A DNA stretch of 64,000 bases from an uncultured Bacteroidota bacterium (GTDB lineage: Bacteria > Bacteroidota > Bacteroidia > Bacteroidales > P3), in NCBI GenBank assembly GCA_902791695.1, contig CADAWR010000007.1, positions 1 to 64,000 of the forward strand, read 5' to 3'. Made by a program: the position numbers and the translations under genes. This document shows, one piece after another, positions 27,271 through 35,762 of the stretch. Within the stretch, counting starts at the first letter, position 1. Every line of letters begins with the position of its first letter. Below the pieces are notes generated by a model. The model was not told the origin of the DNA and searched no databases. It saw only the letters and a program-made list of their open reading frames with translations.

Positions 27271-28349
27271 TGATTAGGTATGTTGGTAAACGGCTTATGT
27301 ATGGCCTCCTGGTTCTGCTGGGAGTGGTCACGCTGGTGTTCTTTCTTTTCAACATCTTACCTGGCGACCCAGCCCGCATGATGCTTGGCCAGCGTGCCGA
27401 CCAGGAGAGCATCGACATCATCAACCGTGACCTTGGACGCGACAAGCCCGTCGGCCTGCAGTACCTCAATTACCTCAACGATCTTGTGCCAATATCGGTG
27501 CATAACAACGCCGACAGTACCAATTATTTCTTCCTGTCGGAAGACAAATATGCCCCCTATACAACTCTGTTACGCTTGGGCTCCACCTCCGTCGTGCTCA
27601 AGGCTCCTTACCTCCGCCGCTCCTATCAGAGCCAACGCCGCGTGAGCGAGATTATTGGCTCGGCGTTCCCTCAGACAGCCCTTTTGGCTGTGGTGGCTAT
27701 GCTTTTTGCACTCATCGTGGGCGTTGCTCTGGGCGTGATATCTGCCCTCCACAAGGACACATGGATTGACCGCACCACATTGGTGTTATCCACACTCGGC
27801 ATGTCGCTGCCATCCTTCTTCGCCGCCATCCTCATTGCGTGGCTCTTCGCCTATGTTATGGCAGGCTGGACGCATCTCAACATGTTCGGCAACCTCTATT
27901 CGGTCGACGACTACGGCTGCGGCGAATACCTCGACCTCAAGAATCTCATCCTTCCGGCTCTCACTCTTGGCATACGTCCTTTGGCAACGCTTACGCAGCT
28001 CACCAAGAACTCCATGCTCGAGGCCCTCTCGCAGGATTATATACGTACCGCGCGTGCCAAAGGGTTGAGCTATCGCCGTGTGGTGGTAAAACATGCATTG
28101 CGCAACGCTCTCAACCCGGTGGTGACATCTGCCAGTGGATGGCTCGCCGGTCTGCTGGCAGGTGCAGTCTTCGTGGAATATGTCTTCGACTGGAAGGGCA
28201 TGGGTGTCGTCATTGTCGATGGTCTGGAGAAGTACGACTTCCCCGTTGTTATGGGCACTATCCTCTTTATCTGCATCCTGCTGGTGGTTATCAACATCCT
28301 CACAGATATCCTCTACGCCGTCCTCGACCCGCGTGTGCGGCTCTCATAA
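27270..28349 (+). CDS. Orphan DppB/OppB-type ABC transporter permease
   Basis: A 359-residue inner-membrane permease with six membrane segments. It has the N-terminal GDPARMML family motif near residue 32 and the EAA loop SQDYIRTARAKGLSYRRVVVKHALRNA near 250-275. The family imports peptides or nickel. No ATPase, second permease or binding protein lies nearby, so partners must be encoded elsewhere. Its start overlaps the tsaB stop, which suggests translational coupling. Confidence 0.9.
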   Translation: MIRYVGKRLMYGLLVLLGVVTLVFFLFNILPGDPARMMLGQRADQESIDIINRDLGRDKPVGLQYLNYLNDLVPISVHNNADSTNYFFLSEDKYAPYTTLLRLGSTSVVLKAPYLRRSYQSQRRVSEIIGSAFPQTALLAVVAMLFALIVGVALGVISALHKDTWIDRTTLVLSTLGMSLPSFFAAILIAWLFAYVMAGWTHLNMFGNLYSVDDYGCGEYLDLKNLILPALTLGIRPLATLTQLTKNSMLEALSQDYIRTARAKGLSYRRVVVKHALRNALNPVVTSASGWLAGLLAGAVFVEYVFDWKGMGVVIVDGLEKYDFPVVMGTILFICILLVVINILTDILYAVLDPRVRLS

Positions 28350-28382
28350 AAAAAGCCGGCCACATTGACCGGCTTTTCTTTT
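28350..28382. terminator. Bidirectional terminator between the permease gene and pepD
   Basis: AAAAGCCGGCC...GACCGGCTTTT forms a GC-rich stem with A runs on the left and T runs on the right. It can stop both converging transcripts. Confidence 0.88.
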
Positions 28383-28396
28383 CCGTTGTTTATTGC

Positions 28397-29854
28397 TTAT
28401 TTCTTCACAGGTATTGCTTCCAGTGTGGCAAGCAGGTACTCGTAGAACTTCTTGGTGCTCGGAATGTAGCAGCGTTCGTCGGGACTGTGTGGGCTCTGCA
28501 GCGTCGGGCCGAAGCTGATCATCTCCATGTCGGGATATTTGCCACCGAGCAGGCCGCACTCAAGACCGGCGTGGATGGCCACGACGGCGGGCTCTTTCTT
28601 GTAGAGTTTCTTGTAGGTGGCCTTCATGGTCTTCAGCAGCTGGCTCTCCATGTTGGGCTTCCATCCGGGATAAGCGCCGCTGAGCTGGCATTTGCCACCG
28701 GCCAGTTCGGCCAGGCACACCAGACGCTCGGCAAGAGCCTCCTTGGCGGTGTCAACGCTGCTGCGCAGCAGAGCGTACACGACGAACTTCTTGCTGGCGG
28801 TGGTCTTGGCTATGGCCAGGTTCAGCGAAGTCTCCACCAAGCCTTCCATGTCCTTGCTCATGCGGATGACTCCGTTCGGGGCAACCATCATCAGGTTGAT
28901 GATAGTCTGGGTGCCCTTCTCATCGATGACGGTGGGGTTCATGCGAACCTTCTCATATTTCATGAAGAAGTCGGGCTCCACGTTGGCGAGCTCTTTCTTC
29001 ACCCATCCGGCCACTTTGTCGAATTCCTTGAGGATGCACTCCTCGTGCTCCTTGGGCATTGCGATGACGGCTTCGGCATCACGCGGTATGGCGTTGCGCA
29101 TGTTGCCGCCCTCGAGGCTGATGAGGCGGATGCCGCATTCGGCAACCCAGCGCAGGTGACGGAACAGCAGTTTGTTGGCGTTGGCGCGGCCAGTGTTGAT
29201 TTCCATGCCGCTGTGACCGCCCTTCAGGCCGCCGATGGTGAGCTTGTAGGCCACCATGCCTTTTGGGGCTTTCTCAGTCTTGTAAGGTATACTGATGGCA
29301 GCGTCGATACCGCCAGCGCAGCCTACATAGAGCTCACCCTCGGTCTCGCTGTCGAGGTTCAGCAGGTAGTCGCCGTGCAACTCGCCTTTCTTCAGACCGA
29401 AGGCACCGGTCATGCCGGTCTCCTCGTCGGTGGTGATGAGGGCCTCCAGCGGACCGTGCTTTGCGGTCTTGCTGGCAAAGACAGCCATGATGGCGGCCAC
29501 GCCCATGCCGTCGTCGGCACCCAGCGTGGTGTCGCAGGCGTACACCCAGTCGCCCACTATCTTGGTTTCAATGGGGTCTTTCTCAAAATCATGCTTCTTG
29601 CCGGCACGTGCTTGGGGCACCATGTCCATGTGGGCCTGCAGCACCACCGGGTGCACTTTCTCCATACCCTTGGTGGCGGGCTTGCTCATTATCACGTTGC
29701 CGACACCGTCCACGCGGCAGTCTATCTTGTTCTTTTTCGCCCAGTCGACAAGGAATTTGCGCACTTTCTCCTCATGCTTTGAGGGGCGGGGCTGGCGGGT
29801 GAGTGAGTAGAAATTCTCCCACAACTCTTTAGGTTCAAGGTCTTTGATTGTCAT
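28397..29854 (-). CDS. pepD: Aminoacyl-histidine dipeptidase (PepD, M20 family)
   Basis: A 485-residue metallopeptidase that cleaves Xaa-His and related dipeptides. Motifs are VLQAHMDMVPQ (metal His/Asp near residue 75), TTLGADDGMGVAA near 115, ITTDEETGMTGAFG near 145 (catalytic and metal Glu), GGHSGMEI near 213, and a C-terminal AIHAGLECG near 423. Length and layout are normal. It has its own promoter at 29901-29931 and shares the bidirectional terminator with the permease gene. Confidence 0.96.
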   Translation of the reverse strand: MTIKDLEPKELWENFYSLTRQPRPSKHEEKVRKFLVDWAKKNKIDCRVDGVGNVIMSKPATKGMEKVHPVVLQAHMDMVPQARAGKKHDFEKDPIETKIVGDWVYACDTTLGADDGMGVAAIMAVFASKTAKHGPLEALITTDEETGMTGAFGLKKGELHGDYLLNLDSETEGELYVGCAGGIDAAISIPYKTEKAPKGMVAYKLTIGGLKGGHSGMEINTGRANANKLLFRHLRWVAECGIRLISLEGGNMRNAIPRDAEAVIAMPKEHEECILKEFDKVAGWVKKELANVEPDFFMKYEKVRMNPTVIDEKGTQTIINLMMVAPNGVIRMSKDMEGLVETSLNLAIAKTTASKKFVVYALLRSSVDTAKEALAERLVCLAELAGGKCQLSGAYPGWKPNMESQLLKTMKATYKKLYKKEPAVVAIHAGLECGLLGGKYPDMEMISFGPTLQSPHSPDERCYIPSTKKFYEYLLATLEAIPVKK

Positions 29855-29900
29855 AATGTATTTGTTTTTAGTTGTTATTGTTTCTGCGAAAAGGCGACTG

Positions 29901-29931
29901 CAAATGTACTAATATTTTTGCAATCTACAAA
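29901..29931 (-). promoter_or_regulatory. Promoter of pepD
   Basis: On the minus strand TTTG (29928-29931) is followed after 19 bp by TACATTTG (29901-29908), a full consensus match. The ATG lies 47 bp downstream. Confidence 0.88.
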
Positions 29932-29936
29932 ATAAT

Positions 29937-30506
29937 TTATTGATCTGCTATATCAAGCCGCTGTATTTCAATGTATGCGTGTATTGCTGCGCACATCTGT
30001 TCCAGCGTCATGCGCTCTTGCACCGTCCGCCGTTTCTGTGTTGGCGGCGGTGTGGCGCCTAGGTCAAGACGGGTGACCACGGTGAAGTCGGCCAGCATCT
30101 CGTCTCGCAGGCGTGCATGCTCCTCGGCCAGCAGGTTGCCGCTTTCGGCAGGCAGCGGGTCGCTGAACTCTTCGCAGATGTACTCGGCCATCTCCTGAGC
30201 CCCTTCGCCTTTTATTATCAGCAGTTTGTCGCCTATTCCCCATGCCGACCCCGGCGTTGCCGTGCGCGGCTTCTCTATCAGGTAGTACTTCAGGTGGTCT
30301 ATGGTGTCGGTGTACGTGTAGAAGGGCCACATGGTGCCGTCGAGTTCCATGTCTTCTATACGGTGCAGGCCGAAGCCGTAAAGCCTGTTCATGTTGTCGG
30401 TGAAGAGGTAGCCTGGCTGCGGTGAGCGGAAGAGCAGGTGGGCTACATCTTCCTGCATGCAGTCGTCCTCTAAATCCAATGTAATAATGTTCTTCTTTTT
30501 GCTCAT
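29937..30506 (-). CDS. Uncharacterised cytoplasmic protein
   Basis: A 189-residue protein starting MSKKKNIITLDLEDD, with no signal or membrane segment. It is acidic and contains LLFRSPQPGYLFTDNMNRLY and EGAQEMAEYICEEF. No family is recognised. The start is set at 30506, overlapping the radical SAM gene stop by 4 bp, although the frame is open much further upstream inside that gene. Tight coupling suggests a common role with the radical SAM protein. Confidence 0.7.
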   Translation of the reverse strand: MSKKKNIITLDLEDDCMQEDVAHLLFRSPQPGYLFTDNMNRLYGFGLHRIEDMELDGTMWPFYTYTDTIDHLKYYLIEKPRTATPGSAWGIGDKLLIIKGEGAQEMAEYICEEFSDPLPAESGNLLAEEHARLRDEMLADFTVVTRLDLGATPPPTQKRRTVQERMTLEQMCAAIHAYIEIQRLDIADQ

Positions 30507-31417
30507 TTCTCGAATGGATTGTTTTCCTGTGTGAAATCTGGCCTGTAGTTGTCCTGAGCCGTGAGCTCCTGTGTCCAGCCTTCTGTCAGGCACAGCTCCG
30601 CCGCACGGTCGGTGACGGTGCGATATTCTTCCTCGGTCAGTGTACGGTTCAGCGGTGCCGGCAAGTCTTCGCGCGGTGGGAAATACTGTGCCATCAGCGA
30701 CAGGTGGAGACTGAAAGGGTTGAAGTTGTCCGCCAGCCACTCCAGGCAGCACAGAGAGTTGTCCGTATGTCCGGGGAGCACCAGATGTCGCACAATGATG
30801 CCGCGGTAGGCTCTGCCGTCATCGTCGGTCATCAGTCCACCGCCTACTTGCCGCTTCATCTCTTTCAGCGCTGCCGCCGCCACCTCTGGATAGTCCGGTG
30901 CGTGGCTGTAGCGTGCCGCAATGTCAGAGTCCATGTATTTAAGGTCGGGTAGATATATGTCCACCACTCCCTCGAGGCTGCGCAACGTCTCCACGCTCTC
31001 GTATCCGCCACTGTTGTAAACCACCGTGGGGTTGAGGCCACTGTGCCTCACCTCATCCACGATAGCCGCCAGCCTGTCGGCATAGTGTGCCGCCGTCACG
31101 AAGCCCAGCATGCCGCCGCTCTCCGGCAGTAGACGGCATATCCTCTCGGCCAATTCTGCGACAGTATACCTGTAGCACGCAACCGTTAATCCATCGCCTT
31201 TGCTTATTTGCCAGTTCTGGCAGTAGATGCACTGCAGGTTGCAGTGGGTGAAGAAAACGTTGACTATGGGGTTGAGCGGAGGCTCCTCGCCGCGGTGCAC
31301 GCACACACTGCTCACCTCCAACGCATCGGTGGCGCCGCAGAAGCCACAGGCTTCTGCGCGCCGCACACCGCAGTGGCGTGGACACAGGTGACATGTGCCG
31401 TCTAATCCCATTGGCAT
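30503..31417 (-). CDS. Radical SAM protein of the PflX/PflA-like family
   Basis: A 304-residue radical SAM protein. The N-terminus has extra Cys in CHLCPRHCGVRRAEACGFCG, as in the PflX (COG1313) group. The cluster motif is THCNLQCIYCQN near residue 56. VVYNSGGYESVE near 127, YLPDLKYMDSDIA near 152 and VRHLVLPGH near 206 also match that group. The activating target is unknown. The gene overlaps the small lipoprotein gene upstream by 16 bp and the 189-residue protein gene downstream by 4 bp. Confidence 0.85.
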   Translation of the reverse strand: MPMGLDGTCHLCPRHCGVRRAEACGFCGATDALEVSSVCVHRGEEPPLNPIVNVFFTHCNLQCIYCQNWQISKGDGLTVACYRYTVAELAERICRLLPESGGMLGFVTAAHYADRLAAIVDEVRHSGLNPTVVYNSGGYESVETLRSLEGVVDIYLPDLKYMDSDIAARYSHAPDYPEVAAAALKEMKRQVGGGLMTDDDGRAYRGIIVRHLVLPGHTDNSLCCLEWLADNFNPFSLHLSLMAQYFPPREDLPAPLNRTLTEEEYRTVTDRAAELCLTEGWTQELTAQDNYRPDFTQENNPFEK

Positions 31418-31629
31418 ACAGAGTAGTAGCTTACCGTCGGGTTGACGGTGCCGTCGCTATACATGTATTTCATGTTTTGGCAGGTGCCGTTCTGGGCCTT
31501 CACCTCCTCGGCCGTGAACGTGTGGCTCGTGCCGTTGTTCTTTATGCACGTGCAGGTCTTCCTGCACCCCGTCATTGTTAACGACAGCAGCGACAACAAT
31601 GACAATAATATGATTGTACGACGTTTCAT
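31402..31629 (-). CDS. Small Cys-rich lipoprotein
   Basis: A 75-residue protein with a signal peptide and lipobox TMTGC (Cys near residue 22). The mature part is short and carries four further Cys (RKTCTCIK, GTCQN and SVCQWD). The start codon (31629) overlaps the flippase stop by 4 bp. The 3' end overlaps the radical SAM gene by 16 bp. Function is unknown. The call rests on the clear lipoprotein signal and operon packing. Confidence 0.7.
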   Translation of the reverse strand: MKRRTIILLSLLSLLSLTMTGCRKTCTCIKNNGTSHTFTAEEVKAQNGTCQNMKYMYSDGTVNPTVSYYSVCQWD

Positions 31630-33113
31630 TGCTTGCGGTGTTTTAGGCGGTTTACTACTTGTGTCACAAGCTTGCGTTCGCCGTAGAGGACCACGGCGAG
31701 GTAGACGAGTATCAGCACTGTGTTCCACGTCAGCCTCAGCCACAGCGCCTCGGGGTGCACCACCACCGTGAGGGCGTAGAGCACATGCGCCAGCAGCATG
31801 TAGCCGAGGATGGTCCACACGGGGTAGGGCACAGGGTTCTTCTTCTGCCCTATGAAGTAGCTCAGCAGCACGCAGACGCCATAGCCCACCAGGCCGCCCC
31901 AGGCGCAGGCCATGTAGCCCACCTTGGGCACGAAGACGACGTTCACCGCCACCAGCGCCGCGCACCCTATGGCGCTCATCACGGCGCCCCACCAGGTCTG
32001 CCCGTTGAGCTTGTACCAGAAGCTCAGGTTGAAGTAGATGCCCATCAGTATCTCGGCCATCATCACTATCGGCACCGCAGGCAGCGCCTCCCAGTAGTCG
32101 GGGCTCACCAGATAGCGGAACACATCCATATAGCACATCACGGCCAGGAACGCCAGCAGCGTGAACATGACGAAATACTTTGTCGCCTGCGCCTGCGTCT
32201 CTTTGCTCTGCTTGTCGCGCTGCCCGCCAAAGACGAACGGCTCGTAGGCATAGCGGAACGCCTGTGTGATAATGGCCATAATCATGGCAATCTTCACGCA
32301 GGCACCGTAGAGGCCAAGCTGTACGCGCCCCTCGTCGCCAGGCAGCAACCACGGCAGCAGTATCTTGTCGGCCACCTGGTTGAAGATGCCCACGATGCCG
32401 AACAGCAGCAGCGGCCAGGCATATCTCAACATGGGTTTCAGTGTCTGCAGGCTGAACGTCGACGGCCTGTAGTCGCGAAGCTCGCTGGCGAATCCGAAGG
32501 TGACGAGCGCAGTGCACAGCAGGTTGATATAGAAGATGTAGCCTACGTTGTCGGCTGCGTCGTACCAGCCCATCCACGAGTGGGAGGTCCAGTGTGGAGC
32601 CACGACAAAGACAAACAAGTTCAGCGCGAGGCTGGCGACGATGAATCCCAACTTGAGCCCGGCGAAGTGCCACGCCTTGCCCTTCTGGCGCAGGCGGGCG
32701 AAGAGTATGGCCTGGAAGGCGTCGAGCGCCACTACGCAAGCCATCACGCGGATGTACTCCGGGTGGTCGGCGTAGCCCATGACGCCGCTTATGGAGCCCG
32801 TGAACGTCATCACCAGCGCCACAAACGCCAGTGCCACAGTGCCCACAGCCGTCAGCGCGGTGCTGAACACCTGCCGCTCGTCGCGGTCGCTCTTGTTGGC
32901 GAAGTAGAAGTAGGTCGTCTCCATGCCGAAAGTCAGTATCACCAGCAGCAGCGCCGTGTAGGCGTAGACGTTGGTCACCACACCGTAGCCGCCCGAAGCG
33001 GCGCTTATGTGGTAGGTATATACCGGGACGAGCAGATAGTTCAGGAACCTGCCCACGATGCTGCTGAGGCCGTAAACGACCGAATCCGAGAGAAGTTTCT
33101 TCAGTGAAGCCAT
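31626..33113 (-). CDS. Wzx/MATE-like polysaccharide flippase
   Basis: A 495-residue polytopic protein with about 12-14 membrane segments. The N-terminal MASLKKLLSDSVVYGLSSIVGRF is the classic opening of polysaccharide biosynthesis (Wzx-type) exporters of the MOP superfamily. They flip lipid-linked oligosaccharides to the periplasmic face. It leads a minus-strand operon with the small lipoprotein, radical SAM and 189-residue genes. No glycan synthesis cluster is adjacent, so the substrate is undefined. Copy C of the 11-bp element lies directly upstream. Confidence 0.9.
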   Translation of the reverse strand: MASLKKLLSDSVVYGLSSIVGRFLNYLLVPVYTYHISAASGGYGVVTNVYAYTALLLVILTFGMETTYFYFANKSDRDERQVFSTALTAVGTVALAFVALVMTFTGSISGVMGYADHPEYIRVMACVVALDAFQAILFARLRQKGKAWHFAGLKLGFIVASLALNLFVFVVAPHWTSHSWMGWYDAADNVGYIFYINLLCTALVTFGFASELRDYRPSTFSLQTLKPMLRYAWPLLLFGIVGIFNQVADKILLPWLLPGDEGRVQLGLYGACVKIAMIMAIITQAFRYAYEPFVFGGQRDKQSKETQAQATKYFVMFTLLAFLAVMCYMDVFRYLVSPDYWEALPAVPIVMMAEILMGIYFNLSFWYKLNGQTWWGAVMSAIGCAALVAVNVVFVPKVGYMACAWGGLVGYGVCVLLSYFIGQKKNPVPYPVWTILGYMLLAHVLYALTVVVHPEALWLRLTWNTVLILVYLAVVLYGERKLVTQVVNRLKHRKQ

Positions 33114-33159
33114 AATGTTCTCCTAACGCGCGTATGCGAAAAAAATTGTGTCCCGTCCC

Positions 33160-33334
33160 ACATTTCGCCGTCCCCGCTCCGTATCCCCTCCGTTTCCGCT
33201 CCGACTGTTCACCGGTTGTTCTACGACTGTTCGACGGTTTAAACCGTTAAACAACCGGTGAACAACCGGTGAACAGACGGAGAAGGTACGGAGAGGGTAG
33301 GGCGAGGGGGCGGAGAGGGGTAAAATTGTCGGCG
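33160..33334. repeat. 11-bp phased CG-ended repeat element, copy C (long palindromic form)
   Basis: Sixteen units run from 33160 to 33334. All are 11 bp except one central 10-bp unit, GTTTAAACCG (33237-33246). The left arm has CTCCG units and GTTGTTCTACG. The right arm has TTAAACAACCG, GTGAACAACCG, GTGAACAGACG and purine-rich CGGAG units. The two arms are inverted copies around GGTTTAAACC. It fills the divergent gap between the flippase operon and the GH20 gene, where no consensus promoter is visible. Confidence 0.92.
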
Positions 33335-33388
33335 GGGGCGCAATATTTCGCGCGCGAGACCGTTATTTGGAGATAAAAGGTTAACGAT

Positions 33389-34735
33389 ATGAGAAAATGG
33401 ATAATTGCGGCGATGGGGCTGCTGGTGATGTGGGGCTGCGGTCGTACGGCGACGGTGACGGAGCTGGACATTGTGCCGGAGCCGGTCTTCATGGTGCAGA
33501 AGGAGGGCGGCTTCACGTTGCATTCGACGCTGAAGATGAGTATCACGGGCGTGGGGCAGAATTCACCGACGCTGAAGTGCATGATGAAGACGTTTCGGTC
33601 GGCGCACCTGCATCCGTCGCTGGTGCCTTCGTCGTCGGCCAGCGACATAGAGCTGGTGTTGAACGACACGGTGAATACGGAGCTGGGTGCAGAGGGCTAC
33701 CTGCTGGAGGTGCGAGGCGACGGCATCCACCTGTCGGCCAACAGCGAGGTGGGCTTGCTGTACGGTGTGCAGACTTTGATGCTGATGCTGCCGCCCGACG
33801 TGACGAAGGTCTCGTACTCGGCAGTGACGCTGCCAGAGTGCACGATACTGGATCATCCGCGCTTCGAGTGGCGCGGGCTGGCGGTGGACGACAGTGCCGG
33901 CGTACTGGGGAAGAAGTTTGTGAAGCGGCTGGTAGACGTGATGTCGCAGTACAAGCTGAACCGCCTGCAGCTGGCGTCGCCGTGTGTGACGGATACCGAC
34001 GAGAGGGCTGAGCTGTGCGAGTATGCCGCTGCGCGCAATGTGGCGCTGATGGTTGTGGACAGTGGCGGCTGGGAGTTCGAGACGGACACTGTGTATTGCC
34101 GCCGTGGGTTCTATGAGGGTTTGGAACGTGCCCGCGAGGGCTGCAGGGTGGTGATGAGTCCGGCCGACTACTGTTCGTTTGACCGCTACCAGGCCGACCC
34201 GCGCTACCAGCCGAAAGCGGAGGCTGGGGTGGTGACGCTGGCGCGTACATACAGCTTCGAGCCGGTGCCCGACGGTACATCGGGTCACTTGGCGGAGGCC
34301 ATCGTGGGTGGCTGCGGACGCTATACGGCCATTGTGGGCAGTGATGCGCGCAGGGCCGAATATATGCTGCTGCCGCGCATGTTGGCGCTGGCTGAGGCGT
34401 TGTGGTCGCCGAGTGAGAAGCGCGACTGGAGCCTGTTCCGCCGCAAGACGGAGATGCAGAAGGAGCGTCTGTCGGCCCGAGGCTACAACTACTGCGAGGG
34501 CTCGTTCACGCCGCTCTTCACGGCACGCCGTGTGGACGACGCGACGATGAACATAGAGATAACCACCGAGGTGCCGAACACCTACATTTTCTACACCACT
34601 GACGGGAGCACACCGACGCGCGCAAGCTCGGTGTACATAGGCCCGGTGAACATGACGCGCGGCACCCACATCAAGATACTGCCCGTATACAAGGGCGAGG
34701 AACGCGATTCGGTGTATGAGTTTGTGATTAAATGA
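33389..34735 (+). CDS. Degenerate GH20 (beta-hexosaminidase-like) lipoprotein
   Basis: A 448-residue lipoprotein (lipobox MWGC, Cys17). The N-terminal GH20b domain and barrel start are visible: SNSEVGLLYGVQTL-like NSEVGLLYGVQTLMLML near residue 120 and HPRFEWRGLAVDDS near 153. The late barrel and end are also there: GCRVVMSPADYCSFD near 250, EYMLLPRMLALAEALWSP near 330, and a chitobiase C-terminal domain (TTDGSTPTR). The middle third of the barrel is missing, including the HxGGDE catalytic Asp-Glu pair. It is likely a non-catalytic or differently acting lipoprotein. It overlaps hydE by 4 bp. Confidence 0.82.
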   Translation: MRKWIIAAMGLLVMWGCGRTATVTELDIVPEPVFMVQKEGGFTLHSTLKMSITGVGQNSPTLKCMMKTFRSAHLHPSLVPSSSASDIELVLNDTVNTELGAEGYLLEVRGDGIHLSANSEVGLLYGVQTLMLMLPPDVTKVSYSAVTLPECTILDHPRFEWRGLAVDDSAGVLGKKFVKRLVDVMSQYKLNRLQLASPCVTDTDERAELCEYAAARNVALMVVDSGGWEFETDTVYCRRGFYEGLERAREGCRVVMSPADYCSFDRYQADPRYQPKAEAGVVTLARTYSFEPVPDGTSGHLAEAIVGGCGRYTAIVGSDARRAEYMLLPRMLALAEALWSPSEKRDWSLFRRKTEMQKERLSARGYNYCEGSFTPLFTARRVDDATMNIEITTEVPNTYIFYTTDGSTPTRASSVYIGPVNMTRGTHIKILPVYKGEERDSVYEFVIK

Positions 34736-35721
34736 GTATGGATATTGAATATTTGCTGACGACGAGCGACCCTGTGGCTGTTGATAAACTGAAGGAGGAG
34801 GCCTGCCGCGTGAGGGACGAGGTGTACGGACGGCGCGTGTTCATGCGCGGCCTGATAGAGATAAGCAACCACTGCAAGAACAACTGCCTCTACTGCGGCA
34901 TTAGGCGCGACGCCAAATGCCGCCGCTACCGTCTGAGCAAGGAACAGATAATGGACTGCTGCCGAACGGGCTACGGGCTTGGCTTCCGCACCTTTGTGAT
35001 GCAGGGCGGCGAGGATGCGTGGTTCACCGACGAGGTGATGTGCGACATTGTGGAGACGGTGAAGCGGGAGTTCCCCGACTGCGCTGTGACCCTGTCGCTC
35101 GGGGAGCGAGGGCGCGAGAGTTTCCGCCGGTTGCGCGACGCCGGTGCCGACCGCTACCTGTTGCGCCATGAGACCGCCGACGCCGACCACTACCGCCATC
35201 TGCACCCCGCCGAGATGACGCTTGAGCACCGTATGCAGTGCCTGCATGACCTGCGCGAGCTGGGCTACCAAGTGGGCGCGGGCTTCATGGTGGGTTCGCC
35301 TGGACAGACCGTCGAGACGTTGAAGAAGGACCTGGCGTTTATCGAGGAGTTCAAGCCCGAGATGGTTGGCATAGGCCCTTTCATACCGGCGGCCGGAACG
35401 CCTTTCGAGGGCGAGAGGGCAGGGAGCGTGGAGATTACGCTACGCCTCCTGGCCATGATACGCGTGATGCACCCTCACGTGCTGCTGCCCGCCACATCGG
35501 CCCTCGGCACCATGCACCCGCAGGGACGCGAGCGTGCCATCGCCGCCGGTGCCAACGTGGTGATGCCTAACCTCAGTCCGCAGGATACGAGGGCGCTCTA
35601 CAGCATCTACAACAACAAGCTCTCCACTGGCAGCGAGGCTGCGGAGAGCGCCGCCGACATAAGGCTGAGGATGGCTGCCATAGGCATGGAAGTGCCTATG
35701 GATAGGGGAGATTACAAATAA
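34732..35721 (+). CDS. hydE: [FeFe]-hydrogenase maturase HydE (radical SAM)
   Basis: A 329-residue radical SAM enzyme that helps build the diiron subcluster of the hydrogenase H-cluster. The cluster motif is ISNHCKNNCLYCGIRR near residue 45. VMQGGEDAWFTDE near 88, TLSLGERGRESF near 119, DRYLLRHETADADHY near 137, GAGFMVGSPGQT near 182 and GANVVMPNLSPQDTR near 275 all match HydE, not BioB. HydF, HydG and a hydrogenase are not in the window. The ATG at 34738 is an alternative start. Confidence 0.9.
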   Translation: MSMDIEYLLTTSDPVAVDKLKEEACRVRDEVYGRRVFMRGLIEISNHCKNNCLYCGIRRDAKCRRYRLSKEQIMDCCRTGYGLGFRTFVMQGGEDAWFTDEVMCDIVETVKREFPDCAVTLSLGERGRESFRRLRDAGADRYLLRHETADADHYRHLHPAEMTLEHRMQCLHDLRELGYQVGAGFMVGSPGQTVETLKKDLAFIEEFKPEMVGIGPFIPAAGTPFEGERAGSVEITLRLLAMIRVMHPHVLLPATSALGTMHPQGRERAIAAGANVVMPNLSPQDTRALYSIYNNKLSTGSEAAESAADIRLRMAAIGMEVPMDRGDYK

Positions 35722-35754
35722 TTTTGGCTGTATCGGGGATTTTGTGTATCTTTG
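35722..35754 (+). promoter_or_regulatory. Promoter of dnaG operon giving a very short leader
   Basis: TTTTG (35722-35726) is followed after 20 bp by TATCTTTG (35747-35754), both perfect. The dnaG ATG begins at 35763, only 9 bp past the -7 box, so the transcript leader should be at most a few bases. Confidence 0.88.
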
Positions 35755-35762
35755 CAGTTTGA

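Noticed and set aside
27839-29782. 647-residue open frame across the permease and pepD
   Set aside because: It overlaps two well-supported genes and the terminator between them, and its translation has no family features.
31630-32739. Upstream extension of the small lipoprotein frame across the flippase gene
   Set aside because: Only the last 75 codons (from 31629) have a lipoprotein signal. The rest is an Arg-rich shadow of the flippase.
31659-33107. 482-residue plus-strand open frame opposite the flippase
   Set aside because: His/Gln-rich shadow of a membrane-protein gene with no promoter or domain.
33160-33334. CRISPR or IS terminal repeat explanation for the 11-bp element
   Set aside because: Units are 11 bp without spacers, and no transposase or target duplication is visible at any copy.
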